In this document: positions 13,408-24,723 of the stretch, one piece after another | Numbering within the stretch: the stretch's first letter is position 1 | Layout: every line of letters starts with the position of its first letter | Assembly (NCBI GenBank): GCA_001465935.1 | Contig: LNKV01000036.1 | Location: 1-64,000, forward strand | From: Clarireedia homoeocarpa | Taxonomy: Eukaryota > Ascomycota > Leotiomycetes > Helotiales > Rutstroemiaceae | Reading direction: 5' to 3' | DNA: 64,000 nt | Program-made: the position numbers and the translations under genes | Notes under the pieces: model-generated | Told to the model about the DNA's origin: nothing | What the model saw: the letters and a program-made list of their open reading frames with translations, nothing else | Database searches by the model: none

Positions 13408-15519
13408 TATAACGATTTGTACAGAATCGTATATATAGTATATTAGCCTAGCTAGGATGTTTCTCTACAGAGCATCGCTTCGTACAAGCCCTAAAGCTCT
13501 AAGCTATATAAGATCTCTCTTCTTGTATATAGCTTTAGTTCTATAATTCAATATTCTAAGGTTATTTAGTGTCTTTGTTAGCAGTCTCGTTATATTATAT
13601 TGAACTCTCTTTACTTCGTATATAGTATTATTATCCCGCCAGGAGTAGTATTCTTAAATACTCAACTAGGGAGGTGATTTGTATATAAGTACTTTATTGA
13701 GAGGTAATCAGTCTTCTTATTCGTATCGTATAAAACAATATCGATACTCTATAGACTTCGTATATATACCGATATCTGTATACTTAATTCTATAGGTTCT
13801 AAGGCGGATTACACACATTGCTATTAGAGAGGCAGTAAAAGCAAGTACTCGGTTAAGGGTCCTTAGTAACAGTCTCCCTAGGTCCTAAGGGAATCCCGTT
13901 AATAGCTGTACTAGGTCTGGCTAGCAGATCAGAGTATAGTAAAAGTATAGATTGCAGCCTTTAAACTAAGTACTTCGTACGAAAGCGGGCCGGCGTCTAT
14001 AGTATTAGTGTTCGAAAACTTATCGGAGTTACTTCGTATATTAGTACTTCGCGACCGACGACTACCTCACTTTCTTGATTTGTATAAACCTATAAATCAA
14101 TCTACTTATTAGTATACTAATTCCGTTAATACAACTCGACTACCTCTTTCCTTCTCGAGCTGAACAATTATATTAGTTTATTTCTATAAGTTATAACTTT
14201 GTATTCGTATTTATCCTGACTTATCCTGTATTCCCCTATCTTCCGGATTCGGACGACCCTTTTAGATTAATACTTCTTAGCTATATACCTCCTATATAGT
14301 TATAACTCGAAAATCCCTTATTCTCGGACAGCTTTGATCTAAAGCTATCCCCCTCTAAGTATTACTTTTAAGTTCTTACTTATTATTTATTTTATTATTA
14401 TTATTACTTTACTTCTTTTAAGAATAATAAAATAGTTAATTACTAATAAAATCGTAATTAAGTTCGTAGCTATTCGTTAATAACTTAGTATTTAAACTAA
14501 AGAGTTTAGATAAGAATTTAAAGTACTTTATTTAAATAATATCTTTTTTTATTCTCTTTACCTTTATTCAATATTTAAGTGATCTAAACTACAAGACCTA
14601 AACAAGTTCAATAGTTCCTACTTTAATACTTAGCTACTTACTATTAAAGCTAAGTTGTAAGTTGATAATGAAGTTATAAGAGATAATATTACTAAATTCT
14701 ATTATATCTTCTTGAATTTTAAGTCTTCTATTTAAATCTAAGTCTTACCTCTTATTAATAAGTCTCTTCTTAATTACAAGGATATTCTTAAAACTTTTAC
14801 CTTTATATACAAGAACCCTTATTATACTAAAGAAGCTCTTACTTGTCTTTATATAATTTATCAAGATACTAATTCTTTAAGTAATTATATTACTAGGTTT
14901 CAGTATATTCTATATAAAGTAGGTAGAAAGAGCTAGAACAATAACTAGAAAATCAATACTTTTCATTTAGACTTAAGCTAGATAATACTATAGCGACTAG
15001 ATAATCAACTAGATAAGCTTACTAATTTCAAAGGGTTTATATACTTTATATAATATTTTAGTAATTCTTTTTTATATTAATCTATATCTATACTTACTAT
15101 CTTATTAACTTAACAATTATTGTATTTTCAATATTTCTATATATAGTCTTATCAATATCTATAATAAGCTACTAAGCTAATAGACTTAAATATAATCGAG
15201 ACTGATAAACAAACTAAAAGATAATTAGTTTAAATAAAGACTTTTTTACTTCTTTTAATTTATTTCCTTTATTAACTTTAAGTTATTCTTTTTAGATATT
15301 CAAAGATAAGCTTTTTCGAAAGAGAGAGTAATATAATAATTTGTACAGAATCGTATATATAGTATATTAGCCTAACTAGGATATTTTCTCTATAAGATAT
15401 CGCTTTATACAAGCCCTAAAACTCTAAACTATATAAAGTCTCTTTTCTTATATATAGCTTTAGTTCTGTAATTCAATATTCTAAAGTTATTTAGTATCTT
15501 TATTAGCAGTCTCGTTATA
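13408..15519 (+). mobile_element. Small gag-only-like LTR element, copy B (less mutated)
   Basis: Same family as copy A. Left LTR 13408-13594 (187 bp), right LTR 15332-15519 (188 bp). The sequence TAAT flanks both ends, a weaker target duplication than in copy A. It keeps clearly more G/C than copy A, mostly in the left LTR and the first 600 bp, which suggests later insertion or fewer RIP cycles. Around 14.65-15.05 kb the + strand reads as a retrotransposon gag-like domain (KFYYIFLNF, NPYYTKEALTCLYIIYQ, SNYITRFQYILYKVGRKS, then LDLS), with a few stops at probable Trp/Gln sites. No protease, RT or integrase can be found, and 1.7 kb of interior leaves no room for them. Confidence 0.85.
14500..15080 (+). 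pseudogene. Gag-like coding remnant inside small LTR element B
   Basis: Conceptual reading through stops gives a segment with the shape of Ty3/Gypsy Gag cores: a short helix-rich stretch, an acyl run of aromatic/Leu residues, a Y-S-I/N-Y-I-x-R-F-Q pattern typical of the central capsid region, and a downstream L-x-L segment. The same segment is recognisable at the matching place in copy A. Assignment to Gag rests on this pattern only. It is interrupted and not expressed as protein. Confidence 0.5.
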
Positions 15520-15523
15520 TAAT

Positions 15524-16454
15524 TTTTATTATCTTTATTATTAATAAAATTATTAATTTATAATCTTTTTTAATTTAATTATAAAAACTTTTAAATTAAT
15601 TATATTATTATTATCTTTATAATTAATTTTTATAATTTAAATTTTAAAAAAAATTAAAAAAATTAAATAAATAAAAAAAACTTTTAAAATAAAATAATAT
15701 AATTTCTTATAAATTATATTTTTATAAATTATTAAGAATTAAATATAATAATTTTAAAATAAAAAAGTTTTAATATAAAAAATTATTTAAAAAAATTAAA
15801 AGTTAATAATTTTTAGAAATAATTTAAAATATTTAAAAGAATATATTAATTTTATTAGAAATAATATATATTAATTTATTAAAATAATAATAATTAAATA
15901 ATTATATTATTTTTATTTAGTTTTTTAAATTAAATAAATTTTAAATAATTCTTTATTTTTTATTTTATTTAATTAATTACTTTTAATTAAATAAAAATTA
16001 AACTTTTAAATAAATTATAAAATTAATTTATATATATATTTTTTTAAAAAAAATTAAATTTATTAATAATATTTAATAAATTTTTTATTTTCTTTTTAAA
16101 TAAAAATTTTTAATTTTAATTAGAAACTTTATTATTAATTATTTTTTATAATTTTAATATTTTTTTATAATTTTAAAAAAGTAATTTAAAATTATTTAAA
16201 TATATTAAAGAATTATAATATAATTAAAAATAATTTATTTTTATTATTAATAAAAAGTTTAATTAAATTATAAGGTTTTTAAATATTAATTTTATTAAAA
16301 AGATATTAATTAATAAAATTATAAATTAAATAAATATTAAATATAATAAATTAATATTAAATATTTAAATAATTAAATTAAATTTATATATTTAAAATAA
16401 TAAAGATTAATTTTAAAAATAAATTAATAATATAATTTTTTATTATTATTAGAA
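15524..16454. other. AT-rich, gene-free RIP-like DNA
   Basis: Extremely AT-rich, with no recognisable element ends, up to the assembly gap. Confidence 0.75.
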
Positions 16455-17346
16455 NNNNNNNNNNNNNNNNNNNNNNNNNNNNNNNNNNNNNNNNNNNNNN
16501 NNNNNNNNNNNNNNNNNNNNNNNNNNNNNNNNNNNNNNNNNNNNNNNNNNNNNNNNNNNNNNNNNNNNNNNNNNNNNNNNNNNNNNNNNNNNNNNNNNNN
16601 NNNNNNNNNNNNNNNNNNNNNNNNNNNNNNNNNNNNNNNNNNNNNNNNNNNNNNNNNNNNNNNNNNNNNNNNNNNNNNNNNNNNNNNNNNNNNNNNNNNN
16701 NNNNNNNNNNNNNNNNNNNNNNNNNNNNNNNNNNNNNNNNNNNNNNNNNNNNNNNNNNNNNNNNNNNNNNNNNNNNNNNNNNNNNNNNNNNNNNNNNNNN
16801 NNNNNNNNNNNNNNNNNNNNNNNNNNNNNNNNNNNNNNNNNNNNNNNNNNNNNNNNNNNNNNNNNNNNNNNNNNNNNNNNNNNNNNNNNNNNNNNNNNNN
16901 NNNNNNNNNNNNNNNNNNNNNNNNNNNNNNNNNNNNNNNNNNNNNNNNNNNNNNNNNNNNNNNNNNNNNNNNNNNNNNNNNNNNNNNNNNNNNNNNNNNN
17001 NNNNNNNNNNNNNNNNNNNNNNNNNNNNNNNNNNNNNNNNNNNNNNNNNNNNNNNNNNNNNNNNNNNNNNNNNNNNNNNNNNNNNNNNNNNNNNNNNNNN
17101 NNNNNNNNNNNNNNNNNNNNNNNNNNNNNNNNNNNNNNNNNNNNNNNNNNNNNNNNNNNNNNNNNNNNNNNNNNNNNNNNNNNNNNNNNNNNNNNNNNNN
17201 NNNNNNNNNNNNNNNNNNNNNNNNNNNNNNNNNNNNNNNNNNNNNNNNNNNNNNNNNNNNNNNNNNNNNNNNNNNNNNNNNNNNNNNNNNNNNNNNNNNN
17301 NNNNNNNNNNNNNNNNNNNNNNNNNNNNNNNNNNNNNNNNNNNNNN
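16455..17346. other. Assembly gap (892 N)
   Basis: Run of N inside the AT-rich block. The length is not a round number, so it may be an estimated scaffold gap. The contigs on both sides are equally AT-rich, which suggests the missing sequence is the same kind of repeat DNA. Confidence 0.99.
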
Positions 17347-17640
17347 TTTAAATTTTATAATTTTTATAAATATTTTATTTATAATTTTAATATTATTATT
17401 ATATTTTTAATTAAATTAATTAAAATTAATATTTTTTATTTTAATAAAAATTATTAATTAAATTTTATTATTTTAAATATTAATTTTTAATCTTTTAATT
17501 TTAATATAAAGATATTAGAATCTCTCTTTTTAATAGATTCTAGTAGTTTTTCTGATTTTTTTTCTTAGTACTTTAATATAATTAAATAAAAAATCTACTT
17601 ACTTATATACTTAAAGTATATAATATAAAGAGTTCAAGCT
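17347..17640. other. End of the AT-rich block
   Basis: AT-rich DNA that gradually gives way to balanced composition between about 17.5 and 17.75 kb. No gene. Confidence 0.7.
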
Positions 17641-17703
17641 TAAGTACTCAGGTACCTAGCCTGAGTATTCAGGTATCTAGCCTAAGTATTCAGGTATCTA
17701 TCG
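17641..17703 (+). repeat. Three 21-bp tandem repeats at the compartment boundary
   Basis: Units at 17641-17661, 17662-17682 and 17683-17703. The consensus is close to TAAGTATTCAGGTATCTAGCC, with one to four differences per unit. The array sits exactly at the switch from AT-rich to normal DNA. Confidence 0.85.
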
Positions 17704-18829
17704 TGACTCTTTATTCCGGAATCAAACAGCTGTACTTTTTAGTCCAGTATAAACAGTTACAACTGTACTATCGATTAGTAGGTCAAGACTAAGGACCGGA
17801 TCTTTATGGGGATATCTTGGAGGCTCGTGGCAACCATGCTTTTTTTAGTTTCTTGCCGGAGCCATCGCCTTCAGTAGACTATAGCGATAGCATAGTAAGT
17901 GAGTAGTGTAAAAATGACTGTACCAATGATTTCTGTTGTGTGCCTCATTGCAAAATGATTCCTATCGTAGTGAGGCTTTAAACCTCGATAGTTAGTAAGA
18001 TCACGCTCGTAGCGTTTGTAGGTTCCAAAAACGTGTTTGATCGTGGCCGAAAAAGATATTATATCAGAATTCTAGGAGGATCTTTTGTCACCAATAATCA
18101 AATTCCATGACCAACTTACATAGTAATAAGAATCCCGGAGAAAACGGTGTAGTCATCGGCTCGGCTTCCAAGAACGCATGCATACATAATTGTTGTATAT
18201 AGAGATGTTACATCATGTTGCTGCATTGAGGTGTCTGCATTGGACACCTTTTATAATTACATGACTATTGAATATTTCTATCTCTAGCTCTCCGTTCGTC
18301 CTTTTCCCCGCAAGCATTGTTTAAATTACACTTGTCTGCTTACCAATCAATGATGGGATCCGCATACACTACTCGGAAATGATTCTAGCACGCGATAGGC
18401 TATGAAATGATTAGATCTCTTATGTTCTGTCATCATGTTCAGGGAAGTGGCATACAAATTGCTGGTGTATTGTTGGATGACGCTGTAGTACTCTAGGTCT
18501 AATTGGCAACCGAGCAGAAAGGGGATAGTCATACTGTATTGTCTAACATATATCATGAAGTCGACCTTTATCTCAAAAGAGCAAGATAATAAATTTTTTG
18601 GTATGCTGCTTTGAAATAAGCTCATTGTGACTGCGTTGAGCCTGCCAACAATGTGTTGGTTGACTATGGGTTTCCTCCGGGGAAAGAAGTAAATCTCCCA
18701 CAATAGATAACTTTTGACCACCCGAATCAGTCCCTAAGTCACATTGATATCACTGGAAACCAAGTAACATCTTGCGATAAATATCTCGCTCGACTAAGTG
18801 TTTTATTTTTCCAAACCTACCACAACCCC
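17704..18829. other. Boundary region without a supported gene
   Basis: Balanced composition. The only longer frame is 124 codons at 18347-18721 on the minus strand; it shows no domain, no neighbouring exon and no codon pattern I trust. The last 100-200 bp probably hold the 3' UTR of the mannosidase gene. Confidence 0.6.
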
Positions 18830-20552
18830 CTAACTACCTGCCTGTCTTAACGGATGTGCCTCTGTATTCAATACATACTCATCTAGATTGACCAGTCCCG
18901 GCTCACTATACAGTAAATAAAAGTATTTCAACGTCTCTGCTAGCCAGAAGCTCTCCATCGAGTCTTCTAATTCTGGTTTCTCACTCATTACGTTCTGCAC
19001 CCTCGCGTTCGCTATATCCGTCCTTGTATGTTTCGCGATAGCCTCAAACATTTTCCATCCTTTCTCTTGCCATGATGAGTCCGCTGTGAGTCGGTACATT
19101 ATGAAAACCGACTCTATAGCTTCTGGACGGAGTTGATATGACGGATCGTCGATACGAGTGAAGCCGCTGCCCTCACCCGTGAACTGACACGATGAAGGGT
19201 CTGTGCATCGATCGACATGAAAAATCTCGGGCATGATTCCTGTCGGAGTATTCTCATATGCCCAGACACACCCATCGGTTAACTGAATAGCAAGATCTAA
19301 CTCTTGCGAGGACTTGCTTATTCTAGACCCTAGACCCACCATACCTCCAACAAAGCAACCCAAATGCTGTACCTGAGTATCAAGATATGGTGTGCCAGAG
19401 GGAGCTTCAGCAGAACCCGAGAAGAGAATCTTTGGATTTCCTGGCAACTTTGGTTTAAAGAAGAGGTGTTTGCTGAAAGACGCCAGAGCATGACGATACA
19501 TGTTCAGATATTGCTGAGAGGACTTCGACTCAGGAAGTAACAAATGTGTTTTTGGTAAATATTCGAAAGCAGAATCTAGTATCACGCACGTTTAGTATAA
19601 ACTTACAACCTAATACTGGGGTCTTACCAGCAAATGCCCCAAGCGTGTAGGAGCTGCTTGTGAATGCCAAGCTTGATCCCATGCAATTTGCTTTTGCCGG
19701 CCACATTCCAGGAAGTGACGTGAGGTTTTGAGTGCGTTGAAGCTGGTCTGTGATATTCTGGACTGCATCAAAGTATTTCGACTCTCCAGTGACCTGGCTC
19801 AAGCGGATGAATTCAAGGCTTAAACTGGCTATTTGGGCGACTAGGACCCCATTTTCTCCTGGAATCTTTCCTTCTCTCTTTTTATCCCACCAATAGTATG
19901 GGGTAGGAATACCACTTGCGGTATCAAAGGCTTCGTAGAGCAAGTCACCTAGTTGCTTTGCTTTTTCAAGCAGAACAGGATACTGATGTCCGCTAATATC
20001 CCACGCACCTAGTAACCCCCCTAAATAACGGATGTTAGTCTCAAAGACTGGCACACGCTCTGCGTTTGGTCTCGAGAAATCGATCTGTTTTAAGGTATGG
20101 AGAGCATCCTCGAACTCCTTCCTCAACCCCATGATATAAAGGGTATCAAGTGAATCCACCACTGTGGCTGCCCAGCCAACAAAAGTATCTTTCCATCCCC
20201 CGGAGAGTGGCATCACCTCATCATGTAGCCACGCATTTTTCTTGTACCCATTCCAAGCATGTATAAATTCCTTTCTCACTCGTTCCTGCCTCTGCAGACG
20301 TATCGCTCTCGCATCTTTGGATTCGCTTGAAAATGATGCCTGTATCTTGTAACGACCAATACGAGGAGGTTGGTTCCCGGAAGATACAGGAAAGGGCTGC
20401 CAAGCTCGAGTGTTTCTCTTGAGATTGTTATTTGATGTTATAAGAAAGAACAAGAACAAAGTCACAATCGCCAAAAGAATGTAGCGAAGCCGCGCTCTAT
20501 GTGGTACTATTCCCAAGGGGTGTGGATAGAATTGTTTGTGGTCGTGGCGCAT
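18830..20552 (-). CDS. GH47 alpha-1,2-mannosidase (class I), type II membrane form
   Basis: Family GH47 enzymes remove alpha-1,2-linked mannose from N-glycans in the ER or Golgi. Exons 20552-19628 and 19575-18830 join in frame over a 52-bp intron (GTAAGA...CTAG) to give 556 aa, normal for the family. A cytosolic tail with basic residues and a signal anchor at about residues 23-40 indicate a type II Golgi/ER protein. Family motifs: GGWKDTFVGWAATVVDSLDT near residue 115, ETNIRYLGGLLGAW near 170, the splice-restored GAFADSAFEYLPK, GCFVGGMVGLGSR, RPEAIESVF, SFWLAETLKYFYLL, and a C-terminal VLNTEAHP whose Thr is the calcium ligand of the family. Excising the intron restores the conserved ADS motif, which supports the model. 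Which of several fungal GH47 paralogues it is cannot be decided here. The end lies near the RIP compartment, yet the gene is intact. Confidence 0.93.
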
Positions 20553-21397
20553 CGTGTAGACACCTGTCGTTGGAAATTCCTTGAGTTCCGTTTGATGTCA
20601 CATAGATCGACTGTAGAGAAAGTGAATGGTGATATATGTTATGCAGTTGTATTTCTTTGAACTTTAACCCTCTCCGTCGAGTTGAAAAGGACGAAGCATG
20701 AAGGGTTGCCCGATCATAACTGGAAACAACATTCGATTGTTCGACAGGGAACCTCTGAAACCAGAAGGAAGGAGCTTTGACCAAACACAAAATACTCTTT
20801 GATTGGCAGCTCCAAGGTACGAGTTACATTCTAGATCTCACAGGGTTGTTCAACTCAGACATGCTCGGTGTTTCACGAGGTGACCTAAGCGGGGATTAAG
20901 TGTTAATAGGTTAGCCCGATGGGATAGTTTGCGGGAGTGGCTTTCCTATGAACCTTAACTCTGCGCCGCATATTTATCCACTCGAGCCACTTTCTATTTT
21001 TATAAGGCGAGGCAAAGGGATTGCAAGTAAGTGATCGAGGTGATGTACTTTCGGGGAATTGCTCAGGAGGGAAGATTGTTGATCGTTATCTTCCTGATCC
21101 ATGTTCTCGCCACTAGGAAGTTCTCCTAAGTTAGCCCGTGCCCTCCCCAGGCTGTGATATAAGGCTAATCACGTGTAGAAAATATCACGTTACTTTGACC
21201 CCTTGACGTGCTTGGCTATAGAAAAACGGTTGAGATCGAGGCAAGCTACAGGTCATCCCCAGCAATACCCTTATCAAAGTCGTGATGCAGATGGGTTCTT
21301 CGGTACACAATATATCAGCGGCACTCCCAAATCCACCCCTACTCTCAATTTGAGAGTTTGAAATGCGCCATACTTCTATCTTCACTATCACCTAATT
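20553..21397. other. Intergenic, mannosidase promoter side
   Basis: 845 bp between two minus-strand genes: 5' region of the mannosidase gene and 3' region of the ABM-like gene. Short frames here are not convincing. No structured element is seen. Confidence 0.6.
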
Positions 21398-22492
21398 TTA
21401 CGCATCTTTGAAAGGTACATGACACTTCAAAGGTTTGTCAGCCCACTGTCACTCAAATGCCTGAACCCGGTCTTATTCCGCAAAACTTACCATTTCAACT
21501 CCAGTGGTTCCTTTCTTCAAATGCTCAATAACACTCTTAAAATCATCTGTCCCTGTGAACGCCTACATACCACAAAAGTCCCATCATTAACACACAAACT
21601 TTCACCCAAGCTCATCATGAAAGTTGGAAGTAAGAGTCGTCTCACCATGTGGTCCTCCATACTCCTCCACCCAAGCATCAATACCACCGCCCTCCCTTGT
21701 TCCTCCTCTTCACGGTGCCTGACCATCTCCAAACTGCTTCCCCAGTCCATCCACCCCAGATAACCCTTCGGAAGCTCTTTTAACTTCCCAACTGCTTCTT
21801 TAAACTCCTGTAATCCATGCATAAACACCTCATCCGTGCCATAAAATGTCGCTATTTCCATGACTGCCGGACTAAGCAGCGGTTGGGAGATCTCGTAGAT
21901 ATGGAAGATAACCGCATCTTCCATTATCACAGCAAGATTCTCTCTGAACGGTTGATAGGCGGATGAGGCCTCAAAGGCGCGATGGGCGGATATGGAGGTC
22001 CAGTCTAGGGATGGATATTAGTCGAACTGAGAAAGACCGAAGAGTAAGAGTAAGAGAGATGAGCTAGGAATTCCATCAAAGGGTTGATTGGCTGCTCAAC
22101 TCGCGTCGTCCTTGATGCATCAACGGGGACAATGATAAATGCACTTTTTCGATTGGTCAAAGTCGTCAGAAAAAGAAGAACTGGAAAGTAAACAAACCAA
22201 TGCACCAAACAACCTCATTCTTCGCCTCCAACTGTGTCCCATAATACGACCACACAAAGCCATCTTGGCTAGCCACCGTATCAAGTGCTTCGCGCCCTAC
22301 ACATTTTCATTCGAGTTAGAAGCAGTCCAATGCGTCCTCTCACCTACCTGCCCCATTGGTTGGTTATCGAAAGAAAGTATAAAAACCACTTTACTCACAA
22401 ATCTTATAACTTTCGCTTCCTTCTGAGATATCAACATTGGGTTTCAAAGTAATACGGCAGATTTCCGTGACGGGTTCATCCTTCGTCACCAT
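21398..22492 (-). CDS. ABM/dimeric alpha-beta barrel-like protein, five exons
   Basis: Built from five exons that join in frame: 22492-22399, 22296-22198, 22004-21646, 21562-21491, 21424-21398; 216 aa. The start ATG opens MVTKDEPVTEICRITLK, like many fungal proteins with an antibiotic-biosynthesis-monooxygenase-type ferredoxin-like fold. The chain then reads EALDTVASQDGFVWSYYGT and VVWCIDWTSISAHRAF, ending its first half-domain. A second half follows with GYLGWMDWGSSLE, a short acidic loop, VVLMLGWRSMEDHM, DFKSVIEHLK and the short last exon CHVPFKDA. The repeated pattern suggests two stacked barrels. Intron 2 has an unusual GTTTGT donor but a GACTAAT branch site. The last exon has only eight codons before TAA. 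Substrate and role are unknown. Domain assignment is by pattern, the gene model itself is strong. Confidence 0.75.
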
Positions 22493-23130
22493 TTTGCGTG
22501 GAATGATGTTCGTCTCGGGAGCAGAAACAAGCACCTTGGATGGTTAGAGATTCAAAATTTGACAATAATTTGATTTTGGGAGGCAGAGAAAGCTCTTGGA
22601 GAAGCTTAAACTGCAGTGAGTGAGGGCAGGAATGATGTGTATTTCTCTTCGCTTTCACAAGCGGAGTTACCCCACCCCGCACCAAGTAATCGTGAACCCA
22701 GTCCGAAGTCGTGCAAGACCATACACTATGGCATTACATAGGGAAACACACGCTAATACGTGGGACGACTTGGAGGGTTTGACGACAATTATTTATCTCA
22801 TATCATATCTTCATACAATGTACTAAGCCACACTCTACAAATTACCCGACCCTTCCAGCTGTGTTGGGTCTACACACATTTCCACACCCACCCAATGCAT
22901 ATTCAAGTAAAAAGTAGGTAGAATTGTTATCATGATTTAACTTTTTGTATTTCGAGGTTCACATTTAGCTTCATTTGTAACCTCGCGGAATCGTACGCCC
23001 GCCAAAAGACCACCCATAAAACCACCCAGTTCAATCACCATCACTGTGATATAAGATGTGTCTTCCTGCACCACTCATGTGTATACGGGCGATTTTATCC
23101 ACCCTCTCTCCCTCTGATAGGTTATCATGT
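22493..23130. other. Intergenic, ABM-like promoter side
   Basis: 638 bp between two minus-strand genes: 5' region of the ABM-like gene and 3' UTR of the KH-protein gene. Nothing further is recognised. Confidence 0.6.
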
Positions 23131-24723
23131 TCAATTTGAGGCCCTATGGCGTTCGCTTTCCAGTCTCGAGTAGAGCATGTATCTGTAGCAGAAAGTGTTA
23201 GCCTCCCAAATCAGCATAAATACGATGAGTATAAACTTACAATGCCATCTGATTACATTCAGCAGTTCCCGTAATCGTAACCAATCTCTCATTTGAGTTG
23301 TCTTGCGGCTCATTAATCTTAATGACGCTATTACTGAGCTGTCTAATTTCATTGATCTTCGCACCACCCTTTCCGATGATGGCACCAACCATATCGTTTG
23401 GAATATATATCTGCTGAGTCAATGGTTGACCAGGAACAACACCTTGCATAGGTTGTGCTGCAGGACCAGCATGGGGTTGAGGAACAGCATGGCCAGCTTG
23501 TTGCGGCTGCTGTGGGCCAACACCTCCATATCCAGCTACAGCCGGAGAACCACCATAATGCATAGTAGCAGCGGGAGTTTGTTGAGCTGTTGGGCCTGCG
23601 GCGTATGGCTGGCCGTAAGTGTGTCCGGGAGTATTGTGACGAGCACGGTCGTTACGACGATTGTGATCGGGATGACCGTAACTGCCACCCGCTGCCTGAG
23701 GAACATATGGCACAACTTGCATGCCACCTGGTACAACCCCTGCAGGTCCGCCGCTTCTCGACGCATATGCAGATGCAGCTGGTCCGCCGAATCTCTCAGT
23801 CAATTGCTCAAATAATGTACTACCAACATAGTATGTGGCAATGTGAACGGCATCCGCGACACCAAGCACAACAAGAGATCGTTCAGTTGACAGGGGAAGG
23901 TAAGAGTCAGAAGCATTCAAGCGAGCTCCTGAAGCTTCTTGGATTTCTCGAATCCTTACGCCACCCTTGCCAATAATCGAACCGATCAAAATGTGTGGAA
24001 TGAGTAATCGTAGAGGGTAAGTCTTCGAGTTGGGGTCCGAAGAAGCTTCCAACGGCTCGTTGTTCAAGGTACGAATGATCAGACCAAAGGCCTAAGGAGT
24101 ATTAGCTGGTCACTCTTTAGATGTCAAAACAAGAAACATACTTTTGCTACGGCATCAACGACACCCGAAACCGTCAAAATTCTCTCCACCGCCCCCTTCT
24201 GATAATCACTGACAGTGCACTTCGCACCGGACAATTTCCTAATCATAGAAACATTCTCTCCACCCTTTCCAATGACCGTTGCAGCTTCTGAGCTAGTGAT
24301 AACAGCTCGGATGTGAATCCACCCACTCTCGTCATGAGGTAACGCGGAGCCCGAAGCTGCAGCAGCTGAGCTCGAGCTTTGGGTTCTCCCAGTTGTGACG
24401 GTGCTCTCGATTGGTTGTGCTCCATCCTTGGTCGTGGGGGCATCGGTAACTACAGTATCACCTTGTGCATCCTTTACTTCCGGCTTTGTCCCATTGGTGT
24501 CTTCGGATTTAGCATCTCCGTTCGATGTTGGCGCTGGAGCTTCGGCCTCGGTACTAGCAGTGGGCTCTGGTTCATCTTCCTGTCTCTCCTCCTCTCCTTT
24601 CACAATTTTGTCTAAAGCTGGCCGTTTGGCATCGGGCTGATCGCTTGGAGCTGAAGGAGAAGAAGGGTCTTCAAGAGGACGTTTTGTCGATTGTGTAGGG
24701 GCTGTTGTGGGTGAGGCAGACAT
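23131..24723 (-). CDS. Triple KH-domain RNA-binding protein (Rnc1 / Pbp2-Hek2 type)
   Basis: Exons 24723-24142, 24091-23241 and 23182-23131 join in frame to 494 aa. Residues 1-130 are a low-complexity, acidic and Ser/Thr/Pro-rich tail with a KRP-type basic patch. Three KH domains follow: KH1 (about 133-205, VIGKGGENVSMIRKLSGAKC), KH2 (about 221-292, IIGKGGVRIREIQEASGARL) and KH3 (about 418-485, IIGKGGAKINEIRQLSNSVI), each with an intact GKGG loop that holds single-stranded RNA. A Gly/Gln/His/Pro-rich linker lies between KH2 and KH3. This is the layout of poly(C)-binding-like yeast proteins such as fission yeast Rnc1 and budding yeast Pbp2/Hek2, which bind and stabilise or localise mRNAs. The third exon completes KH3. 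Orthology is likely but the exact name is not certain. Confidence 0.9.

Noticed and set aside
18347..18721. 124-codon frame on the minus strand downstream of the mannosidase gene
   Set aside because: No domain, signal peptide or joined exon; composition is unlike the nearby genes and it lies in the transition zone to the AT-rich block.
20497..20790. Frame overlapping the mannosidase start as an N-terminal exon
   Set aside because: It is in another frame, and the mannosidase already has a complete type II signal-anchor N-terminus from the ATG at 20552.
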